Assembly (NCBI RefSeq): GCF_026914185.1
Contig: NC_070575.1
Coordinates: 868,001 to 932,000 of the forward strand
DNA length: 64,000 nucleotides
Source of the DNA: Puccinia triticina
Taxonomy: Eukaryota > Basidiomycota > Pucciniomycetes > Pucciniales > Pucciniaceae
Direction of reading: 5' to 3'
Shown here: one piece after another, positions 46,380 to 57,478 of the stretch
Numbering within the stretch: position 1 is the first letter of the stretch
Layout of the letters: every line of letters begins with the position of its first letter
The notes under the pieces: generated by a model
Databases searched by the model: none
Told to the model about the DNA's origin: nothing
The model's input: the letters and a program-made list of their open reading frames with translations, nothing else
Position numbers and translations under genes: made by a program

Positions 46380-46899
46380 TTAGTGTATCCGTGGTTATTT
46401 GGCAAGACAAATGGGGTATTGTTATCCCCATTTATAGCCCAATACACTAACAGTTAGTGTATCCAAAGTTTCTCATTGAAGATCTTGGGTATTGTTATCC
46501 AGGATACACTCAAAATACACTAACAGGTAGTGTATTTCTTTTGGATAACCAAAATTTCACTGAAATTTAGTGTATCAGAGTTAGCATAAAAATATTCTGC
46601 ACTACAGTATCTGTTATTTCATGGTTTTTAGCCTCTAGAAAATGATTCTCAAAACATTATGTCCCAGATTTATTTTTTTGCAACTCAAAACCAAAGCTAC
46701 TACCAGAAATATCAATACACTGAAAGTAATTTTATCATTCATTGCAGAGATAAACTAACAGTTATTGTATTTGTTATCAGGAATAACAACAGATAACAAT
46801 CATAAAAATAGGATTTGGTTATTGTTAACCTGACATATTTCAGCTACACTAACAATACAATAACAGCCAAAAAAAATAACATCAAAAAGATGTATTGTT
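46380..46899. other. AT-rich region with repeated AACAGTTAGTGTATCC words
   Basis: The words TTAGTGTATC and AATACACTAACA recur in both orientations here and again at 47640-47745, on the far side of the solo LTR. This suggests that the LTR landed inside another repeat whose ends I could not define. No gene is visible. Confidence 0.45.
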
Positions 46900-47645
46900 T
46901 GTGAAGCCCCGCACGTCTTGCGGGTTTCACAAGGCCATACGGGCCATGTCACTTGTTGAGGACTATAGTTCAGCCTGTCCCCCTCGCCCAACAAAGGGTA
47001 GTTACGTTACGTTGCGTTATCCGCCCAATTTTGGTAACGTAACTACCCCCGTTATCCGGGGCCCCCCGTTACTTTACTAGTACCGGGGTCATTTCAGGCC
47101 CCGCGCGTAACGTAACGGGCCTCATTTTTGAGGCCCGTTATCGCGTTATCCCCCAGATAACGCAATAACGGACCATTTAAGGCTTTTTAGCCTCATTTTT
47201 TGCCTGTTCTCAAGGGCTCCGCGCGCCCGGATAACGCAACTAGCATAAAAAAAACCGGCTCGACGTGTTTCAATAACGTAATCGCACTGCCGTTACGCGT
47301 AACGCATAGATAACGGCAAAAATTTCGTTACGTTACCGTTATCTACGCGTTACGCGTAGCGTAACTACCCTTCGTTGCCTCGCCCCATCTAGCCTGGCAG
47401 AGACTCCGACCCCATTCTCTCTCTGCTCGGGCTAGGTAAGCCTTTAATCTCTTGTCTCTTCCTCATGGTTCCTCTCAAGCTTGTACATAGACTAACAGAG
47501 AGACTCCGACCCCATTCTCTCTCTGCTTGGGCTAGCCACGCAATCCAAGCTCCCCGACCGTTGGTTCTAGAACCGCTAGGCCTTCGAGCCCGTCCCACCA
47601 TGCCTCTCCAGCCTCCGCTCAGTGAAGGGTCTCCCGACCCTTACA
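46900..47645. mobile_element. Solo LTR with 5-bp target duplication
   Basis: It starts TGTGAAGCCCCGC and ends GACCCTTACA, with TTGTT on both sides (46895-46899 and 47646-47650). The last 30 bases (CCGCTCAGTGAAGGG, then CCCTTACA) closely match the end of the gag-only element's LTRs at 53591 and 56533, so the two are related families. Its body also shows the same layout with duplicated AGAGACTCCGACCCC blocks. A 389-bp MITE is inserted at 46989-47377. Confidence 0.82.
46989..47377. mobile_element. 389-bp hAT-like MITE, CAAC group, GTAACG-rich
   Basis: Ends CAACAAAGGGTAGTTAC and GTAACTACCCTTCGTTG are inverted. CCTCGCC lies on both sides (46982-46988 and 47378-47384), an exact 7-bp duplication. 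The interior is made largely of CGTTAC/GTAACG words. Its length is identical to the copy at 54333-54721. Confidence 0.88.
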
Positions 47646-49193
47646 TTGTTAGTGACAGAAAATCAAGGATAACAGTATTATTTGTGTAGTACATACAGTG
47701 GAAAAAAATAACAATACACTACACTAACAATACACATAGTGTATCAGCCCACTGTTGCTTGTGGATAGGTAGGTCAAAAAATAAACGGTGCTTTTTACTT
47801 TAATTATGTTTCTTTTTGAAGTTTCCAAATCTACTTATCAAAAAATGTAAAACTCTTGGCCAGTCACAAAATATCACTGTGCACAAATTTTTCTGACCTT
47901 TCATCCAAGTTTATTAAATTCACAAAAACATGGCAAAAAAGATCAAGTTTTGGTGTGCAGCCTAATTTGGCCACGGTTGAATAGATTACCCCCGAACACT
48001 AGGTGCCACGGATAGACTCTCCAGCTTGTGACAGTGCAACAAGGAAAAAAGAGTCAGCATTTTGTTGTCTCAAGCAGGGGCCTAATCAAGCAAAGTAGGG
48101 GGCCTGCAGGGAGGGGCCAGGACAAAACCGGAACCCCTGGGGAACTTCTCTGCAGTCCCCCTGCCCTCTATCTATACTAAAAAGACTGGGCTATGTGCTT
48201 GACCAATCTCAGTTGTAACCTCACCCCTCACCTTGCTCTTCACAACGGTCTTTGTAGAGCCACCACAATCCCTGGTGATGCAAGCCATTGTCTCCAAAGC
48301 AACAGCAACCAACAAGATCAACCTAACAACAAGTTGCTACAACCATGCTCAAGGCATTCCCGAATGTACCCTAAGCAATTCTAAATTGGGAAGAGCGTTG
48401 TTTTGGAAACAGGGCATAAAATTGGTTACGAGTATAAAAAAAAAGCGCCATCCAAGCTAGGTACATGTTAATTCGTAACCATGGGAGGGAGGAGCAACAG
48501 TGGAAACAATGAGCATACATGAAAGCAAGAGTAGCATACAAAAAATGTAGCCAGGCAATCATTGTTGCCTGGTGGACAGGCAGATGAGCAAGGAAATGAA
48601 ACGGAGAGAAGCAGATATTTGAGAAGTTAACGGTCCAAGATGGACCATTTGACCATATAAGGAACACTACCCTCCCACTGTCATCTGCACCTTGACTCAG
48701 CAGCCCCTTGTTTTCATACATCGCACCTTGCTCGCTTGCTTCCATCTTATTGCATCACCGAGTCGCTATGTTCATCGAAGTTGCACCCTCGGAGCAAGGA
48801 TTGTTGCCTCTTCCATCACCCCAAGAATCTCGAAGAGCCGCTCCTTGAACAATCCCATCAACAACGGGTTGGATTTCGAAACAAATATTTTCGAGTTCTT
48901 TGCCACCTTCAACAAGTCCTCCATGCGCTTGAACGCTTGCCATCCGACCTCTACCATTTCACCGACCAAGACCACCGCCTCGGCGCCGTTCACTAGAGGA
49001 AATCGCGGCGTATCCGCCGCGAGCTTTGGGAAAGGGAAAGAAATGGGAATTGGTCCTGAGTGGAATGTACAATGCAATCTTTGGGAGAGCGCATAGGGTT
49101 GAGAATATTATGTACAAAGTGAAGAATGATGATTATAAGAGACAATGGGGAAGTTTGGTCATGGGATAGGGACATGAGATTCACCGTGTGTGC
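47646..49193. other. Spacer; one unassigned small open frame
   Basis: A minus-strand frame of 101 codons (48772-49077) has protein-like composition (VVLVGEMVEVGWQAFKRMED) but no recognised family. It may be a captured fragment near the Helitron relics. The opposite-strand frame at 48692-49096 is its shadow. No other gene was recognised. Confidence 0.3.
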
Positions 49194-49860
49194 CTACCTT
49201 TGATTTGCTAGTAAGGTTGCATCGCCTGCCCGTCTGAGGACGTCAAGATTGACGACGTTAGTCGCAGATGGGGCATCCATAGGCTCACAAACCATCCCAA
49301 TCAACAAACCCGCAACGGACGTTACCCGGGACAGGGCAACGTACAGTTTCCTGCGACTGAAAACCGGCCGTGGTAAATAGACCGCCACTTTGCCAAGCAA
49401 TTGGCCCTGTGACTTGTTGATTGTTAAGGCAAACACCATTGACACTGGTAATTGATATCTGCTGAATGATACCCCATGGTGGGCATCCTCTTTGTGAATG
49501 AGTTTGACCCTGGGAATGGCACAGGTGTCACCCACGTGCAAACCGGTCAAGATGGCACAGGTGATTGTTCCTGGGGCTATGTCAAGAATCAAGAGCCTGG
49601 TGCCATTTGAGAGGCCCGCCTTCAGATCCAAGTTCCGCAGAAGGATGATTGGCATACCTGTCTTCAGCCTCAGGGTCAATTCTGGGAAGCCGGGGATTGA
49701 GAATGTATGGAGAACCTCTTCTGTAACTCCCTCTTTGTCATCCATACCGTCCATATCCGTGGCCATTGCATTGATCAAGACAAATTCAGTGTGCCTGCCC
49801 GGCAGGCGTTGCGTGCATACTTTTTTGGCGCAAACGCCCCGCGATCAGTTATAGGAAAAG
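49194..49860 (-). pseudogene. Helitron Pif1-type helicase C-terminal fragment (copy A)
   Basis: The open frame holds, in order, a [18 protein letters not shown] segment, [40 protein letters not shown], a region ending [25 protein letters not shown] and [16 protein letters not shown]. These are the last motifs of the Helitron helicase. The start of the protein is missing. It lies tandem to, and in the same orientation as, copy B. Confidence 0.85.
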
Positions 49861-49998
49861 GGGTAAGGGTATGGATGAGAGAAACTGAGGTCAATTTGGA
49901 TCCAGGATGATCCTTGGGCCCCCAAAGAAATAAATTGTATAACATAGCATTGAAGGCTCATATTGTATATACATGTGCAAAGAATCCTGATCTCTGGT

Positions 49999-51990
49999 TC
50001 ACTCAAGCTTGTGCTGGTGAGTTGTGCGCCTCCTGATCACGTAAAGCTCAAAAACATTGATTTTGGAATTGGGCTGTGTTGGCTGTGTTACAATCCCTAT
50101 TGAGAGAGCCGTGATGGATGTTACCTGGGAGAGGGCAACGTACAGTTGGCCATAGCTGAAAACAGAGTATGGGAGGTACACCATGACCTTTGCACAAGTG
50201 ATTGGCCCTGGGACTTGTTGATTGTAAGCGCAAATGCTATTGGAACCAACTGAACAATACACCATTAGAGGCATTAGCTTTGTGGATAAGCTTGATCTTG
50301 GGGATGGTGCACGTAGAGCTGACATGCAATCTGGTAAGTATGCTGCACTTGAACCCACCGGGGGCAATCTCATCTATCAATAGTCTGGTCCCACTCCCAG
50401 GTCAAGGTTGCGGAGCAGGATTATGGGCATGGAAAACTTGATTTGGAGGGTTGATTCTGGCAGGCCGGGGATCAAGAACATACATCAGGAAAAAACAATG
50501 ATCACTTGTCTGCAGGTGACACAGCAAAGTACAAAGGGGCCTTTTTACTATTTCATGTCACTTGTAGGCAAGTGATCATTGTTTTTTCCTGGTGATGTGG
50601 GGGACTTCTTCTGTCACTGCTTCCTCTTCATTGATCCCATTCATATTGGTGGCCATTGCGTCAATTGAGAGGAACTCAACAAATCTCCTGGGCAGGCGCC
50701 AGGAACAAACATCATTGATGGTTGAGCAACACCAAAATCACACGTGAGCCGTAGTGTTTGATTTTGGTGGCTCAATCTCAGGAGTGCAGAGGTGAACTGG
50801 GGTACACGGTGGTTATAACATGATTGGGAACAGCTGTCTCAGTCAGGCTTGCATATACGTCTCCAAATTCAAGTGTCTGGGGGGTATGATATTTGGCTGC
50901 CCAGTACTGTTTCCAATTGTCAGTAGCCAGCGGTAGAATGAAGCATTCAGCTCTGTCAGTGCAGAGTCTGACCCACCACTCAGCCCCAAGTTCTTGGTCA
51001 AGGAGAGCTTGATAACATGGGCCCATAGAGATGAGGTGATCATGAAGGCTGCCTCCAGGTCAAATATAGTCCCATTGCGTACAACCAAGAGCGTCTGTTG
51101 GAAATCCCCCCCTCCCAAATATGACTAACTTGCCACCAAAAGGTTGGCCGTCTTGCATAAGATCTTGAAGAAAGCGGTCTGAAAACATCTCATCAGCATG
51201 TCAGTGTTGCATTGAAACCTTTTCTCATATGATCACGCCTGCCTCTTTCAATACCTCAGCGCATTGAGACCAAAGGGCAAACATGAAGGTGCTGGTTGAG
51301 TAGATTACTATTGGAAATTTGAGCCGGGATTGGGCAGTGGCGCCATTGACTGAAATTAGGGAAGCAGCATCTGAGGATGAAACCACTACTGCGGGGATGC
51401 ACATGGCTTTCAGGGAATGGATAATAGTATTCATTGTGTAGGTTTTGCCACACCCACCGTGCTCATCCACATATAGCATGCTGGCAGCATTTGCTTCCAC
51501 AAAATGCACAGCTAAGTCAACAATGATCCGTTTTTTATGGCTCAGGGTTTGGCATATTTTTTGGAATAGGTCCGCACACTCCGCTTACCGGAGATCTTCT
51601 TCATGCATAGTGTTTTCAATAAGTCCCCCTCCCCAGCGGCGGGGCTATGGAGTCCAACACCGGCAAGAGTTTTTTCACTCTTCTGAGGCTTCCTTGACAG
51701 TAGGTAGTAGCAGAGCAAGAGGTGAAGTTGATCTGAGGGGTTTTCAACCCAGTAGACCGTTTGGAGTTGGTGTGGCTGGTCATCCAAGAGCTCAACAGCA
51801 ATGTGGTTGAACAATTTTTGAGGGTTTGAGAGTGGGCTGTGGATAAGTAGGATGCAGAAAAAATGATGTAGGGCTTTGCCCGTCTGCCAGCCTGTGGTTT
51901 TGTGCCAGCATTGGCAGCAATGCAAGTCTGAGGTCCTCTGCTGTTTTCCAGTAAGTGTCATAGGTCCCTCCGTCAATTTTGTCCATGTCT
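49999..51990 (-). pseudogene. Helitron Pif1-type helicase relic (copy B), interrupted
   Basis: Pieces in order down the minus strand are a possible upstream part (51990-51545); a Walker A loop reading HGGCGKTYTMNTI (about 51440-51462); a GGDFQQTLLVVRNGT block (about 51070-51115); a segment before the MITE at 50483-50594; then [13 protein letters not shown] (about 50420), QQVPGPITCAK and FSYGQLYVALSQVTS (about 50130) to a stop. Several frameshifts separate the pieces. Pif1 helicases unwind DNA during rolling-circle transposition. The Rep nuclease domain was not seen. Confidence 0.8.
50483..50594. mobile_element. 112-bp MITE, CACCAGG family, inside the Helitron helicase
   Basis: The ends are CATCAGGAAAAAACAATG and the inverse of CACCAGGAAAAAACAATG, followed by GATCACTTG on both arms. 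It separates two parts of the helicase reading frame that are contiguous in homologues. The flanks suggest a 3-bp duplication with one mismatch (CAT/TAT on the minus strand). Confidence 0.75.
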
Positions 51991-53281
51991 GTGAAGCTAG
52001 TGATAACTTGTCAGTGTAACAGTAGCAGACAAAGGTAATATTTCTGGCCTTTATTGACAGTGGGAAAATATACTGGGCCCATCATTTTTGTGTGTCTTTT
52101 CCTTGCTTCAAACCTGTTGATACCTTTGACATGAAATGTTGAGGGACCTTGTGATGGATTCTCCTGCTTGCCCAGAAGGCTTCCTCTTGGGCATAAAAAT
52201 TACACCTGCTTGCCAAGGTCTGGGAATCATCTTGGGCAAGCGGGTACATGTACATATTACTTGGGGATTGTTCCACTGGAGCATGATTCCAAGGAAGATT
52301 CCTCCAAGCAGTTAAAAATAGTAACTGCTTTCCGGGGGGGCTTCCCAAACGGGTACACCTTTGTACTTGGCAGGATGGATTTTCTTCCATTCCCCCAATG
52401 ACTTGTACCTGCTTGTTGAGGAATATTTCTCAGCAAGCAGGTGCAAGGTCCTCAGACAGGAGGAATACTCCCGGGCAAGGGGGGATCCGCTTGCCGGGGA
52501 TGATTCCAACAAAGATTCCTCCCCAGCAAGCAGTGAAAAGACCCGCTCGCCGGAGCAGCCTCCTCCTTGGCGATGTTCTCGCCATTGAGGACACCTTGCC
52601 AGAGAGCAGCTACCCAGAACCTGCTTGCCAAGCAGGATTTTATCTGCTAAGCTGTTGTATGCACCGGCACGCCGGTGAAGAATCATGCTTGGTTGCTCGG
52701 CTCTGAGGGCCGGTGTCTATAATGTGTGGGCTCATCCCAGCTCTCTGGCTAGGGACAGTTGAAACTACGTGGTGTCAGACGCTTTGTGAATGATATTCCG
52801 CATAAGGTGGTGCATGTGTTTCCTTTGTGGAAAAGCGCCGGGCTGAGATCGGCATCCCGTGACTAAGTGCAAGCAGATGAGCGGACTCGCGGTCACTACC
52901 CAGATTGGGAGTCCTGGGGCTGATTGTGGCATGACTTCATGGAAGATGACCCCATGTTACCATTCCTGTGGGAGGACCGGGAAAAAACAGCTGCGCGTGT
53001 TTTCCTATTTGCTTAAATAGGGCTCTTGTTTTCGCAATGAAACACCCTCCGTCCGCTAAGGCTGTAGCGCATCAGCGTAAGCCCTCCTACCCATATAAAT
53101 TTGCTGGTGCAGATTGGCGTCCAAACCCAGAGCATCAGCTCAGTACCAAACTGCTTTGGGCACCAGCCCTCAAGGGGCTGAGCATCAGCTCTACCCTGCC
53201 CTGCGGCTTCGCCGCAAAATTGCTTCTTCAACTGAGTGGGCGGCTTCGCCGCGAAATTTCTCCTCCAAATGAGTGGACGCT
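51991..53281. other. Spacer; GCTTGCC-rich stretch and decayed sequence
   Basis: Bases 52140-52690 repeat TGCTTGCC/GGCAAGCA words in both orientations, keeping several frames open on both strands; these are not called as genes. Bases 53190-53260 repeat GGCTTCGCCGC. The segment next to the Mutator-like gene's 3' end (53230-53281) may be part of that transposon's terminal region. Confidence 0.4.
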
Positions 53282-53591
53282 TGAAACCCCCCTCCTCCTT
53301 TGGGGTTCACAAGGAACCAAGACATGTCACAAGTAGCTATGTAGTCCGGTCCCCCTCTCTTCCCTGGTTCAGCAGAGAACTGACCTGCAGTCTCTCTGGA
53401 CCAGGTAAGCACCTTTCTTCCTTCTCTCTTGTTTTCATCTTCATTCTCACTTCCAGAGAGAACTGACCTGCAGTCTCTCTGGACCAGCGCAATCAAGACT
53501 CCCCCCTGAGTTTGGCCCTAGAATCCTTGTCCCGTGCCGTGCCTCGTCCCTTTTCCCTCCTTCCGCTCAGTGAAGGGATCAAACCCTTACA
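53282..53591 (+). repeat. Left (5') LTR of the gag-only element
   Basis: About 310 bp, beginning TGAAACCCCCC and ending CCCTTACA. It is nearly identical to the right LTR, with a 1-base deletion near the start and a couple of substitutions. It contains a tandem pair of AGAGAACTGACCTGCAGTCT blocks. Confidence 0.9.
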
Positions 53592-53762
53592 CTTTTTTTT
53601 TTTATTCAAACTCAACCCCCAATCCGTTCCGTTTGACAAACCTTCTGTCCGATTCGTCCGTCCGTCCGATCCGTCCGTCCGTCCGATCCGTCCGTCCGTC
53701 CGTCCGCCCCCAAATCGTCAAAGAAATTTTTTCTTTTTCCGTCCGTTCCGTTTGATAACCTT

Positions 53763-56286
53763 TTGTCCAATCCGTCCGACCCTCCCAAAACATCCGATTC
53801 TTTCTTCTTCTCTCTCGACTCCAACGACTTTCCTTCTCTGTGGATGACCACCAGGAGACATTCAACCTCCGACAATCTCCTGCCACGCACGGACCCTGAA
53901 GCCCTCATCCGAGCAGCAAACGCCGAGCGTCGTCGACTAGCTCAGATAAAATCAGGACAACTGACCTCGAATAGCTCCTCATCCCAACCAATCGCACCCC
54001 TCCCTTTCTCCTCCACTACACAACCCGGGATGTCCGAAAAACAGGCTTCCCTCTCCCTTGCGTCCGACCCCTCGGCCGCCAACATCACGGCGAAGAAATC
54101 AGACCTCGAGCTCCTCCAACCCAAGCGAACCTATTGGGGACGGCATACACGATTGGCTAAAGCAAATCCTCAAGACTCAACATGCAGCGGCGGTCCAGGC
54201 TCAGGAGGACCGACGTGCAGCCCGAAAAGCGGAAGAATCCCTGGCCGCTCGAGCGAGCCTCCTCGAGGACATGATGCTGGCTTTTGGGTCAATGAAAACG
54301 GAGACGAAAAATCGAGCGGGGCAAGGTGACACCAACGGTGGGTAGTTACCTTGCCAATAACGGTAACGTAACGGTAACGTAACGGTAACGTAACAATTTT
54401 TCAGCCGTTATCGTTACCGTTATTCGTAACGGCAGTGCGTTACGGTACTGCTGGAACGTGACAGAAAAATATTGGTGTTTGTTACGTTACTGGCGCCTGC
54501 GGAGCGCCATATAACGCCCGATAACGGCCAATTTTGGACCGTTACGCGTTATCTGGTGGATAACGCGCAGTAACGACCTCAAAAAAAGAGCCCGTTACGT
54601 TACGCGCGAGGCATGCAAAGACCCCGTTACAAATAACGTAACGGGCAGCTGCGGGTAACGAGGGTAGTTACGTTACCCAAATTACGTGAATAACGTAACG
54701 TAACGTAACTACCCATTGCTGGTGACACGGAAGGCATCAACATGCAGAAGTTTTGGGTAAACAATGGACCCGTGTTCTCCGGCCCCTTTCAAGAAGTTGA
54801 ACCATTCATCACTTGGATCCAAGCAATGCAAATCTATTTTGTGACCAAGGATGTGGTCCTAGCCAAGGACAAGATAAAGATTGTCGGTAATCGCATCATG
54901 GAAACGAACCTCGTCTCCTTCTACGCCAGTGAATCGGCCGCCTATTTGCCTGGAACTTGGGCAGCGTTCAAGAAGCGGATGTTCGAGGTCGCGGTGCCCT
55001 TCAATTGGCGTATGGAAATAAAGAAGCAAATCAAGCAATTGAAGATGCTCCCTACGGAATCGTTCCTGGGATACAGCACGAGGGCCAGGACATTACAGAG
55101 CCTCGTGAACTTTGACACCACGGACGCAGCCCGCCTGGGAGACTTCGACTTGGCCCAGTACGTGGTCTTTGACCTCCAAGAAGACTTGCAGGACCGAGTA
55201 ACTGAGCTGCAATACATGGACGTAACCCCTTTTGCATATGGGGGGTTTGAGCAAAGCGTGAGCGCATCCTTTGTCGCACTCCGCCGAGCGCAGGTGCCTC
55301 CCAATCACAATTGATTGACCAACGTGCCGGCGCAATCCCTAACGCGAGACGAGATCATCTGGCGAATCCACTCGTATTTGGATTCACAAGGCCGCTGCCA
55401 TTATTGCAAGCGGACCTGGGGAAACGTAGCGGGGGGCTGCCCAGGACCTGTCGACAAGACGTGGATCGATGTGCCGGCCTCTTTCGTGACCCCTCCAAAG
55501 CCACCCAATTACAGTGCCCCCAGAGCCCGCGGCAATCCTCAACCAGCTCCTGGAAGACCGACTCACCCCCCAGCTGGCCGTACTTCGCCTAGAGGAGCCT
55601 CGGTGGCCGGAATCTCTCGAGACCTCGCGAGCGATATGATTGAGGCTGGCTTAGACCCAGCTGCAGTGGCCAGTATGTTGATCGAGGACAAGAGGCACAA
55701 CGGGCCCTTTGATGAGGAAGAGGCGGATTTTATGAGACGGCTCGGATCCCCGGCTGCCCCAGCAAAGACCACGGAGAACGAGCCATCTCCAGCCGAAGTC
55801 GCCGTAATGGAAGCGATCGACGCTCAAGTGGAAATGAATGAGCAGGAAGAGTATGTGTCCCCCCACCTCCCTCTCGCGAGTGACACATCAAACTCACGCC
55901 TTCGCCGCCCCTCGACAGGACGTTGCCAGGGGAGACGATATTGGACTGGGACGACTTCCAAAATGAGATCGCCGGGATCTAAGACAGCCACGGCCCCCCT
56001 CTCTGACTACCAACCTCTCACCCAACCCCGACACTCAATTCCAGCACATGCTCATCCCCCACAGCTGCAGATGCCATTTCTTCCCCCCGGATTACCACTC
56101 CCGACTCATTTCCTCCCCATCCATCGTCAAATCTGGCATCCCCCGTCTCCTTTGCTTCTCCCGCATGCCCCTATTGTTTTTCACCACTTTTATCCTTTTT
56201 TCTCCTTTATAGGAGGGGAGACTGTAAACCCCCCTCCTCCTTTGGTGTTCACAAGGAACCAAGACATGTCACAAGTAGCTATGTAG
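53763..56286 (+). pseudogene. Retrotransposon Gag gene, interrupted
   Basis: The N-terminal part reads from about 53844 in one phase, then continues from about 54120 in another as a helical Ala/Arg/Glu-rich segment to 54332, where a 389-bp MITE is inserted. The capsid-like part resumes after it (GPFQEVEPFITWIQAMQIYF to 55311), followed by an in-frame TGA at 55312-55314 (CGA to TGA by one transition). The same frame then gives a cysteine motif CHYCKRTWGNVAGGC, which resembles a zinc knuckle but lacks the usual His. A Pro/Ala/Glu-rich tail follows. Intact Gag proteins package the RNA of the element into particles. Confidence 0.75.
54333..54721. mobile_element. 389-bp hAT-like MITE, CAAC group, inside gag
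   Basis: Ends CAACGGTGGGTAGTTAC and GTAACTACCCATTGCTG are inverted. GTGACAC lies on both sides (54326-54332 and 54722-54728), an exact 7-bp duplication. The interior is rich in GTAACG. It has the same size and layout as 46989-47377. Confidence 0.9.
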
Positions 56287-56533
56287 TCCGGTCCCCCTCT
56301 CTTCTCTGGTTCAGCAGAGAACTGACCTGCAGTCTCTCTGGACCAGGTAAGCACCTTTCTTCCTTCTCTCTTGTTTTCATCTTCATTCTCACTTCCAGAG
56401 AGAACTGACCTGCAGTCTCTCTGGACCAGCGCAATCAAGACTCCCCCCTGAGTTTGGCCCTAGAATCCTTGTCCCGTGCCGTGCCTCGTCCCTTTTCCCT
56501 CCTTCCGCTCAGTGAAGGGATCAAACCCTTACA
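56223..56533 (+). repeat. Right (3') LTR of the gag-only element
   Basis: 311 bp, TGTAAACCCCCC to CCCTTACA, preceded by the purine tract. It matches 53282-53591 almost completely, implying a recent insertion. Confidence 0.9.
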
Positions 56534-56536
56534 ACG

Positions 56537-57132
56537 CTACTTGCCGCCTCTGGCGGCCAGGTTTTTCGAGACACAGAACAAAGTAATAGAGGAAGTATCT
56601 TCAACACCCCCGAACATAGGTGCCACAGTCTGAGTTATGCCTGGTATGTGATCTTCAACCATTTGCAAGAGGGCAAAGCACACCTCCTGAAATTGGTTTA
56701 TCAAACAAGGTGATGAAAGCTTGGCCATACCGTTCCGGTCCTTCTTTCTCTTGAGCACATCAGTGATCCGCTTTAGTGCAGACATTTCAGAGTTGAATTC
56801 CTCCACAATTATTCCTTTTGGAGTTGGTAGCACTGCTGAGGCAATTGGTTCTATTGCTCCTTGGTTGATGCTACTTTGTACCGGATCAGGAGCGCTTGAC
56901 CCACCAGTGGTAAAAGTTGGGTGTGCAGTGCTGAACGGAGCATATTCTTGTTGGCCCGGGCGAGAGCATTTCAAGAAATTCAGCTCGTAAGGTGAGAAAA
57001 TTTCTGAGACTCGTTGCTTGGAAGATTCAGGTTTGGGTAAATGTGAGCTTTTTGTGACCTCAATATTGGAATCACAGCCAGGGTCGCTGTTGATTTGAAT
57101 GGTGGCGGGCTGGGGTCTATTGGGTGCCTTTT
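56537..57132 (-). pseudogene. C-terminal part of the Mutator-like transposase gene
   Basis: The frame runs from the copia right border (KAPNRPQPATIQINSDPGC) to a TAG stop at 56537-56539. It continues the reading frame that ends at 62210 on the other side of the copia element, where the last codons match the 5-bp duplication. The segment is about 190 residues, polar, with no recognised domain; it contains a CSRPGQQEYAPF stretch. Confidence 0.6.
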
Positions 57133-57133
57133 T

Positions 57134-57452
57134 TATAAGGATGTGAACCTGACAATAAGGAACACGTCGCGTCAGCACAGGCGCAGCACGGGTATCGGTC
57201 TCCAAACTTGGTTGATTGCTACTCACCTGACAATAAGGAACACGTCGCGTCAGCACAGGCGCGGCACGGGTATTGGTCTCCAAACTTGGTAAAGAGAGAG
57301 AGAGGAGCCGGTACCCGGCTCTGCCAAGAGTAGACTATGTACAAGTGTAACGCCGCAGTAACTAGGTCTAAGGAAGTGAGAGATAAAGTTACGCGCGCAT
57401 ACAACTATGTACTAAGTTAGGTTTGCACTCTTGGATACCGTACACTCCAACA
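57134..57452 (-). repeat. 3' LTR of the copia element
   Basis: It contains an internal tandem duplication of about 79 bp (ACACGTCGCGTCAGCA units). Compared with the other LTR it shows five substitutions in the duplicated zone and none in the remaining 160 bp. Confidence 0.88.
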
Positions 57453-57478
57453 CCCCCCCCCCCCCAAGAATGCAAACT

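Larger units (their letters stand above)
53282..56533 (+). mobile_element. Gag-only LTR retrotransposon with 5-bp target duplication
   Basis: Two LTRs (53282-53591 and 56223-56533) bracket 2.6 kb. ACGCT occurs on both outer sides (53277-53281 and 56534-56538). A purine tract (AGGAGGGGAGAC) precedes the right LTR. The internal region codes only for a Gag-like protein: no protease, reverse transcriptase, RNase H or integrase motif was found. This fits the non-autonomous terminal-repeat-with-GAG type, moved by a partner element. It inserted 3 bp past the stop codon of the Mutator-like gene. Confidence 0.85.

Noticed and set aside
52312..52706. Overlapping open frames on both strands, about 100-124 codons
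   Set aside because: The region is built of inverted TGCTTGCC words, giving mirror-image peptides on the two strands. No domain.
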